Notes under the pieces: model-generated
What the model was told of the DNA's origin: nothing
The model's input: the letters and a program-made list of their open reading frames with translations, nothing else
Database searches by the model: none
Shown: positions 48,001 to 60,400 of the stretch, piece by piece
Position numbering within the stretch: the first letter of the stretch is position 1
How the letters are laid out: each line of letters opens with the position of its first letter
Translations under genes and position numbers: made by a program
NCBI GenBank assembly: GCA_018389105.1
Contig: JACATO010000691.1
Coordinates: 124,001-188,000 of the forward strand
Direction of reading: 5' to 3'
Origin: Nautilus pompilius
Lineage: Eukaryota; Mollusca; Cephalopoda; Nautilida; Nautilidae
Length of the DNA: 64,000 nucleotides

Positions 48001-49473
48001 GTGGTGTGGTGATTCTAGTTACAGCACACTGTCTGTCTACATAGCGAAAGTCAATCTGCTTCAACTTTTTGGTTAGAAGGAAAGACCCTACTTGGAGCCA
48101 ATCTGATAAAGGCTGTGCCAGAGAAAACTTACACGAGTGGTTTGTTGAAGACAGAGAATAAACAGTCACCAGCCATATGCTGGTGTGATATCAAACCAGA
48201 GCACAGTGCACATCTGGCTAATCTTCCAAATCTATTAAACTATAAATAATACCATACTGTAATTTTGTGCTTCATTCTGATGTGTACTAGGTATATATCT
48301 AACATTATCATTTTGTGTAATATTTATTTGTATGGTTCATTTAAGATGGGTGTGTCGGTGGTGGACAGCTCAGTGTCTGGATTGGGTGGATGTCCTTATG
48401 CACAAGGAGCCAGCGGAAATGTGTCAACAGAGGATGTGGTGTATATGCTCCATGGGCTTGCAATTAAAACAGTAAGATTCATTTGTTCAGTCAAACCACC
48501 TCGTAACTACTGCTGCCAACCTTCAAGTTACATTTGTTACAATGCTGAACTTATCTGTTTATCTATCAATCCATGGTAGGATGCATATAAGGAATATCTA
48601 GCTAAATGTATGCATGGTCATTAACCCCACAAACTATTTTTTTTTTAAACTACTAAATTCTTTTGTCAAAAGTGAAATAAATAGTTAATTTTATTTGCAG
48701 TTTTTCTAATTAATAAGCCTAATTGGAAATACAGTAAGTTTAAAGATTAATAGTTTTGTTGTTTAAGCATAGTTATACAAGATTCTTTAAACTACTATTA
48801 GCTAGGAATAAATATGTTGTATTTAAAGTCCCCGCTATTGCTAAAGTTTATTCAAAAAGAACATCTGACTTGCTAATTGGAGAGGATGCATTTAATTTAT
48901 TGTTTAAAAAAACTAACTTAATATTGGGTTAGGAAAACTGTTATGTAGACTCAGCAGTGTTTATACTTCAGATAACCTAAATAAAATTACATTTTTAGAA
49001 TTCTGAAAAGGTGATTAACAGGTACTTAGTAGACTTGTTTGTGGGGGGGGGGGTAATTATTGCCTCTGTTGCTTGTGATACTAGTTAGCCCTATTTGCTA
49101 TTCTTTGGCATTGGAGGATCTTTTGATATTGCATAAAACATTCAGATGTACTTTTTAAATGTGAATATTTCAGATTTATAAATTACTAATGCATTTATAC
49201 TCCCAATACATCTCTGGATTTAAAAAAAAAAATTGGTAGCATCTTTTAAAATCAACCACACCTGTTTGTTTACGGAACAAGAATTACTGTGTAAACTAGT
49301 TTCCATGAATATCCAGAAAACAGATTTTGATTCTTACATTTCAGTATAAATTAGTTTGTTTTAATTTCCAGGGTGTAAATCTTCCCAAATTAATCCAAGC
49401 CAGCCAGTATATAACGGAGGCAGTGGGGAAAAGCAGTGGTTCCAAAGTGGCTCAGGCCAAATCTAGTCTCTGA
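39024..49473 (+). CDS. HMGCL: HMGCL, mitochondrial hydroxymethylglutaryl-CoA lyase, ten exons
   Basis: Cleaves HMG-CoA to acetyl-CoA and acetoacetate (ketogenesis, leucine catabolism). Exons: 39,024-39,098; 39,735-39,803; 40,980-41,087; 42,558-42,653; 43,557-43,615; 44,870-44,959; 45,640-45,703; 47,699-47,887; 48,346-48,471; 49,372-49,473. All have AG/GT borders, phases join, and the sum is 978 nt: 325 residues plus TGA, the same length as the human enzyme. Residues 1-25 ([15 protein letters not shown]...) are basic and lack acids, fitting a mitochondrial leader. Catalytic and metal residues fall at the human numbers: R41-D42 in [14 protein letters not shown]72 in [16 protein letters not shown]204, H233/H235 in [15 protein letters not shown]266 in [12 protein letters not shown]275. 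The C-terminus is AKSSL rather than ATCKL, so the peroxisomal signal and Cys323 of the human enzyme are missing. The leader argues for HMGCL over the paralogue HMGCLL1. Confidence 0.97.
41262..41470 (+). repeat. tRNA-derived SINE, copy B (HMGCL intron 3)
   Basis: Head with an A-box-like TGGCTGAGTGTG and a weak B-box region (GGTTAGTTTGGTGAATC). The body follows: GCAGTTTTCTCCCATAGCTA, then AACAGGGTCTTCCCTCC and TTGCTGAAGACATAAGTGTC. The body matches copy A (22,921) and copy C (59,810). Its own end is blurred near 41,470-41,520. Confidence 0.55.
44080..44520 (-). pseudogene. Tigger/jerky-like transposase scrap with internal deletion
   Basis: On the minus strand, [14 protein letters not shown] near 44,450 resembles the helix-turn-helix start of CENP-B/Tigger-type transposases. 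A later piece, [20 protein letters not shown] near 44,270, would be C-terminal. The DDE region between them is missing. It lies in HMGCL intron 5. The assignment is weak. Confidence 0.35.
46876..47450 (+). mobile_element. Internally deleted mariner-type element, 575 bp, TA-flanked (HMGCL intron 7)
   Basis: Near-perfect inverted repeats of about 38 bases (CAGGGTTATTCAAAAAGAAT at the left, its complement at the right) are flanked by TA (46,874-46,875; 47,451-47,452). Inside, ATG at 47,060 starts [15 protein letters not shown], then the sequence jumps to the transposase C-terminus ([30 protein letters not shown], ending HIEHL with TAA at 47,329-47,331). The whole central DDE region is gone. This is the structure of an autonomous element turned into a non-autonomous, MITE-like one. 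Confidence 0.88.
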
Positions 49474-51418
49474 TGTGATGAGTCCTAGGCAGTGCCATGG
49501 GGTCAGTAGAGATTCAGAATAGCCAACTGTGCCATAGACAATAATTCAGAAATCTCTCTATTAGGCTTACCAGGTGAAGCCCTTGATCTGGCTGCTGCTG
49601 CACCTTTTCTGAAAGGCGAGAAAGACTGGGTGGATGACTATGGAAAGACTAGGGAAAATAACACATTAAGGAAATCAGAACATGAAAATATAGGAATTCT
49701 TTTCTAATTGATTACCAAAATGAAATCATCATTTAAAACCATGACCATTTCCCCCCCCCCCACAATAGGTTTAAGAATGCTGTAACTCTAATTAAGACTG
49801 ACTGGTCAAGTGGTTAGGGTTGCATACTGTAATTGTCAATGTTTTCTCTCCTTTGGACTATTTATTATCAGTAAATCTTGTCTGTTTGCATGCTTTGTTT
49901 ATATCCATAGTCTCACTGAAAATGTTTCCTTAATTTTTAAAACAATCGTTTCTGTAATGTACAGGTTGGTGCTGTCTGTACCTTCACCCACAAATCGAAC
50001 CCAGAGCCAAAGACGAAACATTGCTTTTGATCATGTCCTAATTAAATGAAGCATTTTCTTTTGTTAGAATGTCAAACAGCTGATTAGAATTATTTTTGTC
50101 TTTATTTAGGTAATACATAGCACATAATAGTAATTTTTCTTTGAGGTTATCGATTAAAAAACACTATTATTAGTGGATGAAAAGGAAGGCGGCTTAGGTG
50201 AGTGTTCTTGAGGAGGCTAATAGTCTTATGAAGCTGACTGCTGATGACAGATCATTTGTTGAAATTTAAAGGATAGCAGCTTGCATGATTTAATAGTGTT
50301 ATGAGGACAAAATAACACTAAACGGAAGTATAGGAGGAGAGAAATTCTCGTAAATTGCAGCAAATGCAATTTTTATAGAAATGTGTGATCTGACTTAGAA
50401 AATCAACTATGTGTGGCCCTCAAACTTGAATCGGATCAGGGCAGAATATGGTAACAGAAGAAAAAGATTTTGGTAAATAAAAGCATAAATTACAACACTA
50501 ATGTTAATTTTATTCATCCATTCATTTCTGTTTTAAAGGCTCTGGAGTACTAAGAAACAAAAAAAAAACTAAACATCCAACACCCTTTTATTTCCACATT
50601 GTAGCCAGGGGTCCCGTTTACTTTGTAAACTTGTTAACATAAAAGCTTGCTGTTCTGTACTACCTCACACTTAGCAAATAAAGCCTGTTTGTGGGATCTC
50701 TCCTGTCGAGTGGCTCTTACACAAACTCTGCACAAATATAACTTGAAAAACAACTTTGACAGACAATTAACAAAGCTTCGATCTCTTGTTCATCTTCTAA
50801 CTGAACCCTCATTGGCAATGGCTTCCATTTACAGCAAATTCCAGGAATGTGTGTGAATAAATGGGTGGCTCACCGAGTATTAGTTTTTAACTTGCACGAA
50901 CTAAGAGGAAAGAGGGAGTTAAAATATATATTGTGTATAAACAGAGTCAGTCACATCATTCGTCTACTGGAAATCTGACTCTGTCCAGCAAAAACTAAAC
51001 AAACTGTGGCTCACAAGGGAAAATGGCATTCAAAATGCATAATTAGGTTTGTCTTCTGCACAAAAATGACTGGCATTTCGAATTCTATTTTCTTTCACTA
51101 TTTGTTATATTACATCACCCCCCCCCAAACTATTCTGGACAAAATCTATTATATTTCACTTTCTTCCTGTTAATCAGTGAAAATCTCCTTATAAAAAGAA
51201 TTCTGCCCCTATTTGCTCCAAAAACCCCAACTACATCTGGGTGATGCTCTAGTATTCCTGACATCTTAAACAGAAACTTCTTGTTTCCTTTTATTACAAG
51301 TTCATATTCACATTTAGTAATGAAACACTCAGCGGCACCTCTTACATTCACTGGTATATTACATATAAAAATGGGGATTCTATTCCTGTAAACAGGCTTG
51401 TCAACTTATTCATATTCA
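49474..51418. other. HMGCL 3' untranslated region and convergent intergenic stretch
   Basis: HMGCL (plus) and EMC2 (minus) end toward each other. An AATAAA on the plus strand at 50,476-50,481 is a possible HMGCL polyadenylation signal about 1.0 kb after the stop, and ATTAAA at about 50,039 is a nearer alternative. The frame 50,647-50,853 resembles no known family. Confidence 0.4.
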
Positions 51419-51424
51419 TTTATT
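51419..51424 (-). other. Candidate EMC2 polyadenylation signal
   Basis: AATAAA on the minus strand, 70 bases downstream of the EMC2 stop codon. Spacing is plausible for a short 3' untranslated region. Confidence 0.4.
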
Positions 51425-51493
51425 TTTTGTTAACATTATTATGTAACCAATTTTACCATGCTGACATGCTTAACACATTTGATTAACCAGCGG

Positions 51494-54400
51494 TCAGTTG
51501 CCTGTGGACAGCTGAAGAGATTCTAGCATCCTTTCGATTGTCTCTATGACTTTCATTTCACCAAGCTGCTCCTTTGGCAACTCACTCTGCAGAACACAAA
51601 ACATTGTGAAAGGTTTACATTTCGTTACACTATACTCACAGCCAGACAATGAACACTACTTTCATACCTACTCAACATCCATAGTGGAATGAATGCCTGA
51701 AATATGCTCTAGTTGGTTTATATTAACCAGGTGGCCAGTGTAGCTTGTTCATCAAGCCATTTCTCTCAATCCACTACCAGGGGTGGGTTAGTTTCATGCA
51801 CACTGGTCTTTTACTTGCAATCAGCGGCAGAAGTTTTCCGAACTTTATAGTAAAGATCTAATGGCTATAGATTCTGAGGACCCAACACAGATTTAGCTAT
51901 GTGCAGAGGGACAGGAAGTCCCACAACGCATCAGGCTGCCTTCCTCCAAACACCAATTACAGCATCCACAAGTTAACTTTAAACTTACCCTCCTTCCACC
52001 ACAAATGCTTCAACATCTAACTCATATCTCGCTTTGTCCACTACAAACACATTGATGACTTCTGGCTAACAAAGCAAAGATTGCATTCCAAATTTAATGT
52101 TAAATTAACTGTGGCAACAGGAGAAATATTTTCAGTAAGAGTATAATCTGCCAAAGTCATCAGTTCTCAAGCTGAATGCCAAAAAGTAATATCAGAGTTC
52201 AAATTATAAGCAAGTTTTAATATTTTGAAGCAATAGTAGGATATTTAACTTCTTGATAATTTGAATCCACCAGTTTCCTCATTTCTAATGTTTTATACAT
52301 TCCAAATGATTGTGAATGATTAGAATACCGGTTCCACTTAGTCAGGATATTACATATTTCAAAGATCTGAAGGGGGTATCAAAATGATTCTAGGCACATG
52401 GACAATATGCTCCTATCTTAATTCTGAAAAATATTTCATTTTTCCTCACTATTAAGACAAATTTTCTTACTATAAAAAATAAATGACAACAAACCTCTTC
52501 CAGAAAACATTTATGGAAGAAAAGCTAATGGATAAAAAGGATTTAACTCATCTTCCAGGAGAGATACCTAAATAATGTAAATATTTTGCATATAACAGAT
52601 GTCTGGGCTATTAAAAAGCACCTAAAATATAAATAATTTGAGTTCTGACCTTCAAAAAATAGCTCCAAAGAACATACATCTTATCTCTGATTTTGTTTTT
52701 ATCTGAGGTTTATGTCAAAATGGAGATATAGCAACAAAAATATTTCAGTTTTCTTATAAAATTAAAAAAGAATAGGACTTAAAAAGATCAAAATACTATC
52801 AGGAGAGATGTTCTGGATTCTCACCTGGTATTTCTCCATAATCTGCTTAGCTGCCCAGGCTGCATACTTGGTGTTAGACTGCCGTTCTCTTGCGTTCTTG
52901 GCTTGGTAGATGGCTAGACTGCTGGCCGTCTGAAATCCAGGAAAGAACAATCTCAAGATAGGAAAAGGACTCTCCCCCAGCCCACACAACAAACAGTACT
53001 TAGATCACTGAGAAAACCATTTGAGCAGAACTGTTATCACTATTATTATTATTATTCCTAAATACACTGGAATGGAAAAGAAAAAATAAATCTGGCTGTA
53101 GCACAATTCTAGTCAGTTTATCAATGTGTATATATAAAATGTGTGTTTAGTCAAACAATTTCAGGAGCTCTTCCTCCATTCATAGTAGTAATTATCCAAC
53201 CTTGAATCAGATTTTATAAACCAAGTTTTTTTTCTTATTTTCTATTTAAAATAGGATTTTTTTTAAATCACCTTCCTGTTTTAAAACAGTCCAGATTTAC
53301 AATATACAGTTGTTTATTTTCCTGTTAAACTTCCTTCGCTTCAAGTGGGTCATAAAAAACAAAAACAATATCTTGCCAGTCAACAGGGGACCCACCACTA
53401 AACAAAAACAATATCTTGCCAGTCAACAGGGGACCCACCATTAAACAAAAACAATATCTTGCCAGTCAACAGGGGACCCACCACTAAACAAAAACAATAT
53501 CTTGCCAGTCAACAGGGGACCCACCATTAAACAAAACAATATCTTGCCAGTCAACAGGGGACCCACCACAAAACAAAAACTATATCTTGCCAGTCAGCAG
53601 GGGACCCATCACTAAACAAAAACAATATCTTGCCAGTCAACAGGGGACCCACCATTAAACAAAACAATATCTTGCCAGTCAGCAGGGGACCCACCACAAG
53701 ACAAAAACAATATCTTGCCAGTCAACAGGGGACCCACCACTAAACAAAAACAATATCTTGCCAGTCAACAGGGGACCCACCATTAAACAAAACAATATCT
53801 TGCCAGTCAACAGGGTACCCACCACTAAACAAAAACAATATCTTGCCAGTCAACAGGGGACCCACCACTAAACAAAACAATATCTTGCCAGTCAACAGGG
53901 GACCCACCACTAAACAAAAACAATATCTTGCAGTCAACAGGGTACCCACCACTAAACAAAAACAATATCTTGCCAGTCAACAGGGTACCCACCACTAAAC
54001 AAAAAATATCTTGCCAGTCAACAGGGGACCCACCACTAAACAAAAACAATATCTTGCCAGTCAACAGGGGACCCACCACAAAACAAAAACAATATCTTGC
54101 CAGTCAACAGGGTACCCACCACTAAACAAAAACAATATCTTGCCAGTCAACAGGGTACCCACCACTAAAAACAAAAACAATATCTTGCCAGTCAACAGGG
54201 GACCCACCACTAAACAAAAACAATATCTTGCCAGTCAACAGGGTACCCACCACTAAACAAAAACAATCTTGCCAGTCAACAGGGGACCCACCACTAAACA
54301 AAAACAATATCTTGCCAGTCAACAGGGGACCCACCACTAAACAAAAACAATATCTTGCCAGTCAACAGGGTACCCACCACTAAACAAAAACAATATCTTG

Positions 54401-57400
54401 CCAGTCAACAGGGGACCCACCACTAAACAAAAACAATATCTTGCCAGTCAACAGGGGACCCACCACTAAACAAAAACAATATCTTGCCAGTCAACAGGGG
54501 ACCCACCACTAAACAAAAACAATATCTTGCCAGTCAACAGGGGACCCACCACTAAACAAAAACAATATCTTGCCAGTCAACAGGGGACCCACCACTAAAC
54601 AAAAACAATATCTTGCCAGTCAACAGGGGACCCACCACTAAACAAAAACAATATCTTGCCAGTCAACAGGGGACCCACCACTAAACAAAAAACAATATCT
54701 TGCCAGTCAACAGGGGACCCACCACTAAACAAAAACAATATCTTGCCAGTCAACAGGGGACCCACCACTAAACAAAAACAATATCTTGCCAGTCAACAGG
54801 GGACCCACCACTAAACAAAAACAATATCTTGCCAGTCAACAGGGGACCCACCACTAAACAAAAACAATATCTTGCCAGTCAACAGGGGACCCACCACTAA
54901 ACAAAAACAATATCTTGCCAGTCAACAGGGGACCCACCACTAAACAAAACAATATCTTGCCAGTCAACAGGGGACCCACCACTAAACAAAAACAATATCT
55001 TGCCAGTCAACAGGGGACCCACCACTAAACAAAAAATAATCTTGCCAGTCACAGGGGACCCACCACTAAACAAAAACAATATCTTGCCAGTCAACAGGGG
55101 ACCCACCACTAAACAAAACAATATCTTGCCAGTCAACAGGGGACCCACCACTAAAACAAAAAATATTCTTGCCAGTCAACAGGGGACCCACCACTAAACA
55201 AAAACAATATCTTGCCAGTCAACAGGGGACCCACCACTAAACAAAAACAATATCTTGCCAGTCAACAGGGGACCCACCACTAAACAAAACAATATCTTGC
55301 CAGTCAACAGGGGACCCACCACTAAACAAAACAATATCTTGCCAGTCAACAGGGGACCCACCACCATTCATTTTTTTTCTTTAATTTCTATTTTAACAAG
55401 AACAAATCTATGCAGACAAACCAGGCTTATTGATGATACCTGATTAGGAATACTATTATTATTAATAAAGGTACTGTTTCAAACCCCTTACATTTGGAAT
55501 GTTCTTTTATTTCATGTTTAATCTCGCCCACTTAACTGTTTGAAAAGGGAAAATTTGTTTCTCAATGAAGTACTCGCAGAGAACTTCAAAAAGATCCCAC
55601 AAAACAACAAAACAATATAAAAAAGGACAAGTTATTTCCAAGTTCTCAGGGAACATGGAATTAGAATAAGTGAGAAAAATCAAAATATCAAAGTTAATAA
55701 TTACAGATAATTTTAAAAATTCACTTTGTAGAATTACAATTTCATGTTTTTTTTAGAAAATTTCTCATTGGGATTCATTTTCATGGAATGTTGTATATTA
55801 ATAACATATATGTAAGTAGAAATTCATGTATATCAAATTTTTTAAACCATAATATCGAATACTTTTACAGAAGTTAATACAGCTTTAAAAACAAAAATCA
55901 ATTTTTTAAAAAGTTTTTACAAAAGACTACCTAGAATAATTGTCCAGTCTTAAAGAAGTATGTTCTAAAATATTTCTGGTTAAGGGAGTAGTTAGTATAA
56001 CTTACCAACAGCAAACCGTAAAGGGCACGCACATTATCAGGATTCAGTTTGGCAGATTCTGCATAATACGCCCTGGCTATCTCCATGTTTTCTATGCCTC
56101 CCTGAGTGTACTTTATCTGGGGAGAAATTGTGGGGGAAAATTAGGTAACAGGAAAGGAAATACAAATGTGATAATCAGAATTGAGAGGCTTTGTTACAGA
56201 TTCAATTGCACAAAACCCAGCCTTATCTGTATGCCGGTAAACTATGCCAGGTTCTGTTACTATCAAGGATTGTATAAGCCTGGCTAGCTCAAAATCATTG
56301 TGAAATTAAAAGTTTGTACAGTCATACCCCTTTTTTGCAAATTACTTAGGTTATTCATCTTTAAAAACACAATTATCTCTATAGTCCCCCTTTTTACTCT
56401 ATAAATCCCATTAATTAAACATTTTTTATTGGAGCTACCACTTATACGCAACTGCGACATATGCAAATCCCACTTTAATGAGAACATTGACCTTTTCCCT
56501 TTTAACTCGAGCCTCGTCATACTGTATGTGATTGGTAACCACCCCATCCCCTTAAAAAAGGCAGACACCATCACCTGATTTCAAGCCATTTCAATTGTTT
56601 GTTTGTGTTGTGTGAAAATCGAAATGCGTTTCTCTTAGATGGCTCAAAGGAAAGTGCTGAGACTTGTCAATGCATGACCAAGTGGATGTTTTCAGTAGTG
56701 TGGAAGAATTACAGATTCAGAAGCTGGTTACACAGAAGCAGGGCATTTCTGAACCTCAGGTTTCAGGAATTTTTAAAAGAAAAGCAGGCATTTTAAATGG
56801 CTGAGAAAAATGAAAATCAGCATAGGAGACAGAAGCATGGAAGTAACGTGGTTGTTGACGAAGTGCTGTGGAGAGCTTAAAAAGTCCCGATTGATGGCTG
56901 CCTGTTGAAAGCTAAAGCTAATAAACTTGCCAAAGTACTTGATGTGAAAAGCATTGAACCATCAAAGGGATTTCTGCACCACAGGAGAGAGAGAGAGAGA
57001 CACATTATTTACAAAAAACTCTGCAGTGAAAAGCTGACAATGACAAACCCACTGCTGATGCTTGAGCAGAGGAATTGTTAGCTGGTCTTTTCAGCAAAGT
57101 ATCCACCAGGCTGTGTTTACACAATTGCGATATGAGACCAGACCTCTATTGTTCCCTTCCTGATCAAACTTACACAAAAAAGGCAAAGTGCAAGTGGTGG
57201 AAAAAAGAAACAAACACCACCATGCATTGCTATTTTACACTAACCAAACAAGATTGGACAAGGTGAAATCTTGTGATCAAGGAAAGCCAAAACCTTCATT
57301 ATTTAAAGGAGAAAACTTTTCCAAATGATTATGACAGCAGCATTAATTCTTGGAGACCACAAACAAGTTTTTGCAAAGTGGCTGTGATCTTCCAATGGCA

Positions 57401-60400
57401 GAATGAAAAAGCAGAGCAAACTGTTGCTGCTTTTCTCTGGATAAAGCTACTTGCCATGACATGACTCTTAATCTTACACACTAGAGGATTCACATTTACA
57501 TAGTCTACCATCATTTCCATCATCCAGCCCCTGGACCAAGGTATTATTTGTAGCACCAAGCAGCAAAACATCAAGTAACTCCTGCACAGGTTGGTTTCTG
57601 TTTTCGATTCAACTGTGGAAAATGTAATTTTACAGGTTACGAAAAAGTACAGTGTGGTGTGCTTAGTTAGTAGAGCTTGGAAGGTGGAGCTTCCAGCTGC
57701 AACAGAAAATGCTTTAGAAACTGTAGTTTGGTTTCGAGAGAGGAAAATAATGGCCCAGACAGAGTTGAGAAATTCACAGTGGTTTGAGTGAGGCAGAGTT
57801 TAACCTCCTCATTTCAATGGATCATGATTGACATTTGCAAAGATGAATGCTGCAGAAATTTCTTCTCCTCTGAAAGACTCAGTAGAGAGGCTGAATGACG
57901 AGGATGTAGATGTGCCAGATCTGTAAATTCCAAAAATCAGAGGGGCAAAAATCTGCACTGTGCATTTTGCATTCATTCATCCACTCTAAATGTAGCAAAA
58001 CATTTTATGAGTTTTATGCACCGAAAAGGAGAGAGGTTAATTACTTTTGATCCTCACCAAAATATAATCAGAGTTCTTCACTGCGTAAACCACAAACTGA
58101 CAAATGTAATTTTTAAGTTATTGTACTGTAGTTACTTCTCAATATTAAAGATTTACATGCACTAACATTGATTTTTTTGTTGTTGTTGTTGTTTCCCCTT
58201 AATAGAAATTCCCATTTTTGGCAATTTGTGAGGTGGTTTGTCTCTAGAGAAATGCTATTAAACAGACTTAATTAATGCTATGATTAAAAGTTTTTTTGTA
58301 ACTTGTCTGTATCATTAATTTCTAAAGAATTGCTGCAAACCAAATCTTTTAATATTTTTCAAACACTTATGTACACCACAACAGATCTCCTGTCAAGGTC
58401 ACTAACAACCTCATACACATCATAGTTGTGGAATATAGCATGTATGAGTTCTGACATCATTTTATTTTTAGACTCAGATCAAAGAGCTAAATAATACAAC
58501 ACTAGAGTATCAAAGTATCAAAAAATATTTAATTAATTATTTCTTAACATATTTTAATAAAGTGTAATTGGTAATTTTAGCAATGAAACTGGATTATAAA
58601 TACACATTAATTCAAACTGTGCAAATATCTGCGTTATATTAATAATTTTAAATTCCTGCACAAGATCTCTTCTTAGCAATTAAAGAAAAAAAATTCTGAA
58701 GAATTATGCTAAAATCCTAATATCTCAGTATCCTTTGTTTAAAAATTCAAAATATCTATATGTACAGAAATTGTTATTGCTTATTTCAACTAATATCATT
58801 TAATCTGTTCACCATGTTAGATACATTCAAACTACGATCTCCAAGGATCGCCACCTGGTTGACTGAACAAGCAACAGCTGTAACTTAAGCTTGTGCTCAA
58901 CTTACATCAGCATATTTCTGATGGAAGAGATGATTATGGGGGTTTGACATGACCAACTCTTCCATGCAGAAACCAGCTTTGGCAAAATCCAGCTCTGCTA
59001 AGTACAGATCGCACAGCTCCATCCATGCTTCAAAATCTGTCATGAACCTACAAGACCAAAATGATTTAATTAATAAAATGATACATAATACAACAACAAA
59101 AGTTAAGTTGGGAGAATATGGGTTAGTAAGTCCCTTTACTGCCAAAGCTTACATCTCCAGAATTCTACCACCTTTTATCTATCCTTGTTAGTCTAATTCT
59201 AATATTTGTGACTTATTATTAAACTTTTCAAACCAATATCTACTGATGTTGTTCTTACTTCAATTTCATGACTTTTCTTTCCAGTAAAAACTTAATTACA
59301 CTGCTTATTTACAAGTACAAAAAAACCTGAGGATTTACTGTAAAAATTAGTATAAAAAAAAATAGTTAACTAAGAAAGAAAGTTTTCTCAAAAACTAGAA
59401 CTTTCAAAGTGACTAGAATGGGGGGGGGATGTTTAAATGTACATATTTCTAAATTCAAAAGATTTGCAGTTAGAGTTTTAAGAGAATAAGAGTTTCAAAG
59501 TGTTGAAATATAAAGAGAGTTCAAATTCATGTATTTTGTCCTGAAACAAATAAATAAAAAGTTTACAGTCTAGAGGAGGAAATAAAAACAGAGAAACACT
59601 AGTCAAAGGATGACAGGTGAGTTATGTTATTCCAGATTAGCTATGGGATGAAACCATAGCAATCCATGCACTCCAACTGAATTAGAAAGTGAATAAAAAG
59701 TGATATCAGCTGGTCTTGAAACTGTGCTGCCTACATGACAAATCAATATTTCAAATATTCTAAGGTTCTGTCATATACAGATTAACCAGTTCCAAGACTA
59801 TACCCAGTCAGGGTGGCAGGTCAGTGTAGTGTGCAGCATGTTTACTCACCCACTGGTAACTGAGGTTCCAGTCTCTAATGATTTATCTAATCAGCTACAT
59901 GGGGTTTTCTGACTCTTCTGTATAAATTTGCAACAATTTCCTCCCAGTACTAATACAGGGTGATTCAGAAATATGTATACACACTTTCAACATATTTATT
60001 TTTAATACTTATTGCAGCGAATAAGCAAAACTTCGTTATGTAAGTAAGTGAACATGTGAAAACATACAATGGTCATCTATGTCAAATGTTCAGAACAATG
60101 TTGCATACTTCCAGAACAATTACTTTTGTTTATATAAACCTTCAACATGGCAGAGAGAAGGCTGTATTTTGAACAGAGGAAAAACATTTTAAATTGGTGT
60201 TTTAAGTATGAAAATGTAAAGGAAGTGTAATGTGTCTGGTCCAAAATGTGAATAAAATCCAGAGTGGAAGAAAAAGGAGAGCACAGAGTCTTGAAAATGT
60301 GAAAACCGTAATAACCATGTACCAGGTCTCCAAATACATCAGGGTGGCATGTACACAAATTGGTGACTGGTCAACCTACTGTGTGTTGTATTTTGAAGAA

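Noticed and set aside
53356-55366. CRISPR-like appearance of regularly spaced repeats
   Set aside because: Units are directly adjacent with no unique spacers, and the host is a eukaryote. This is a minisatellite.
53740-55443. Long repetitive open frames on both strands over the 43-bp array
   Set aside because: They arise because a 43-bp unit cycles through all three frames without stops. The same pattern appears on both strands, there is no splice context and the array is intronic.
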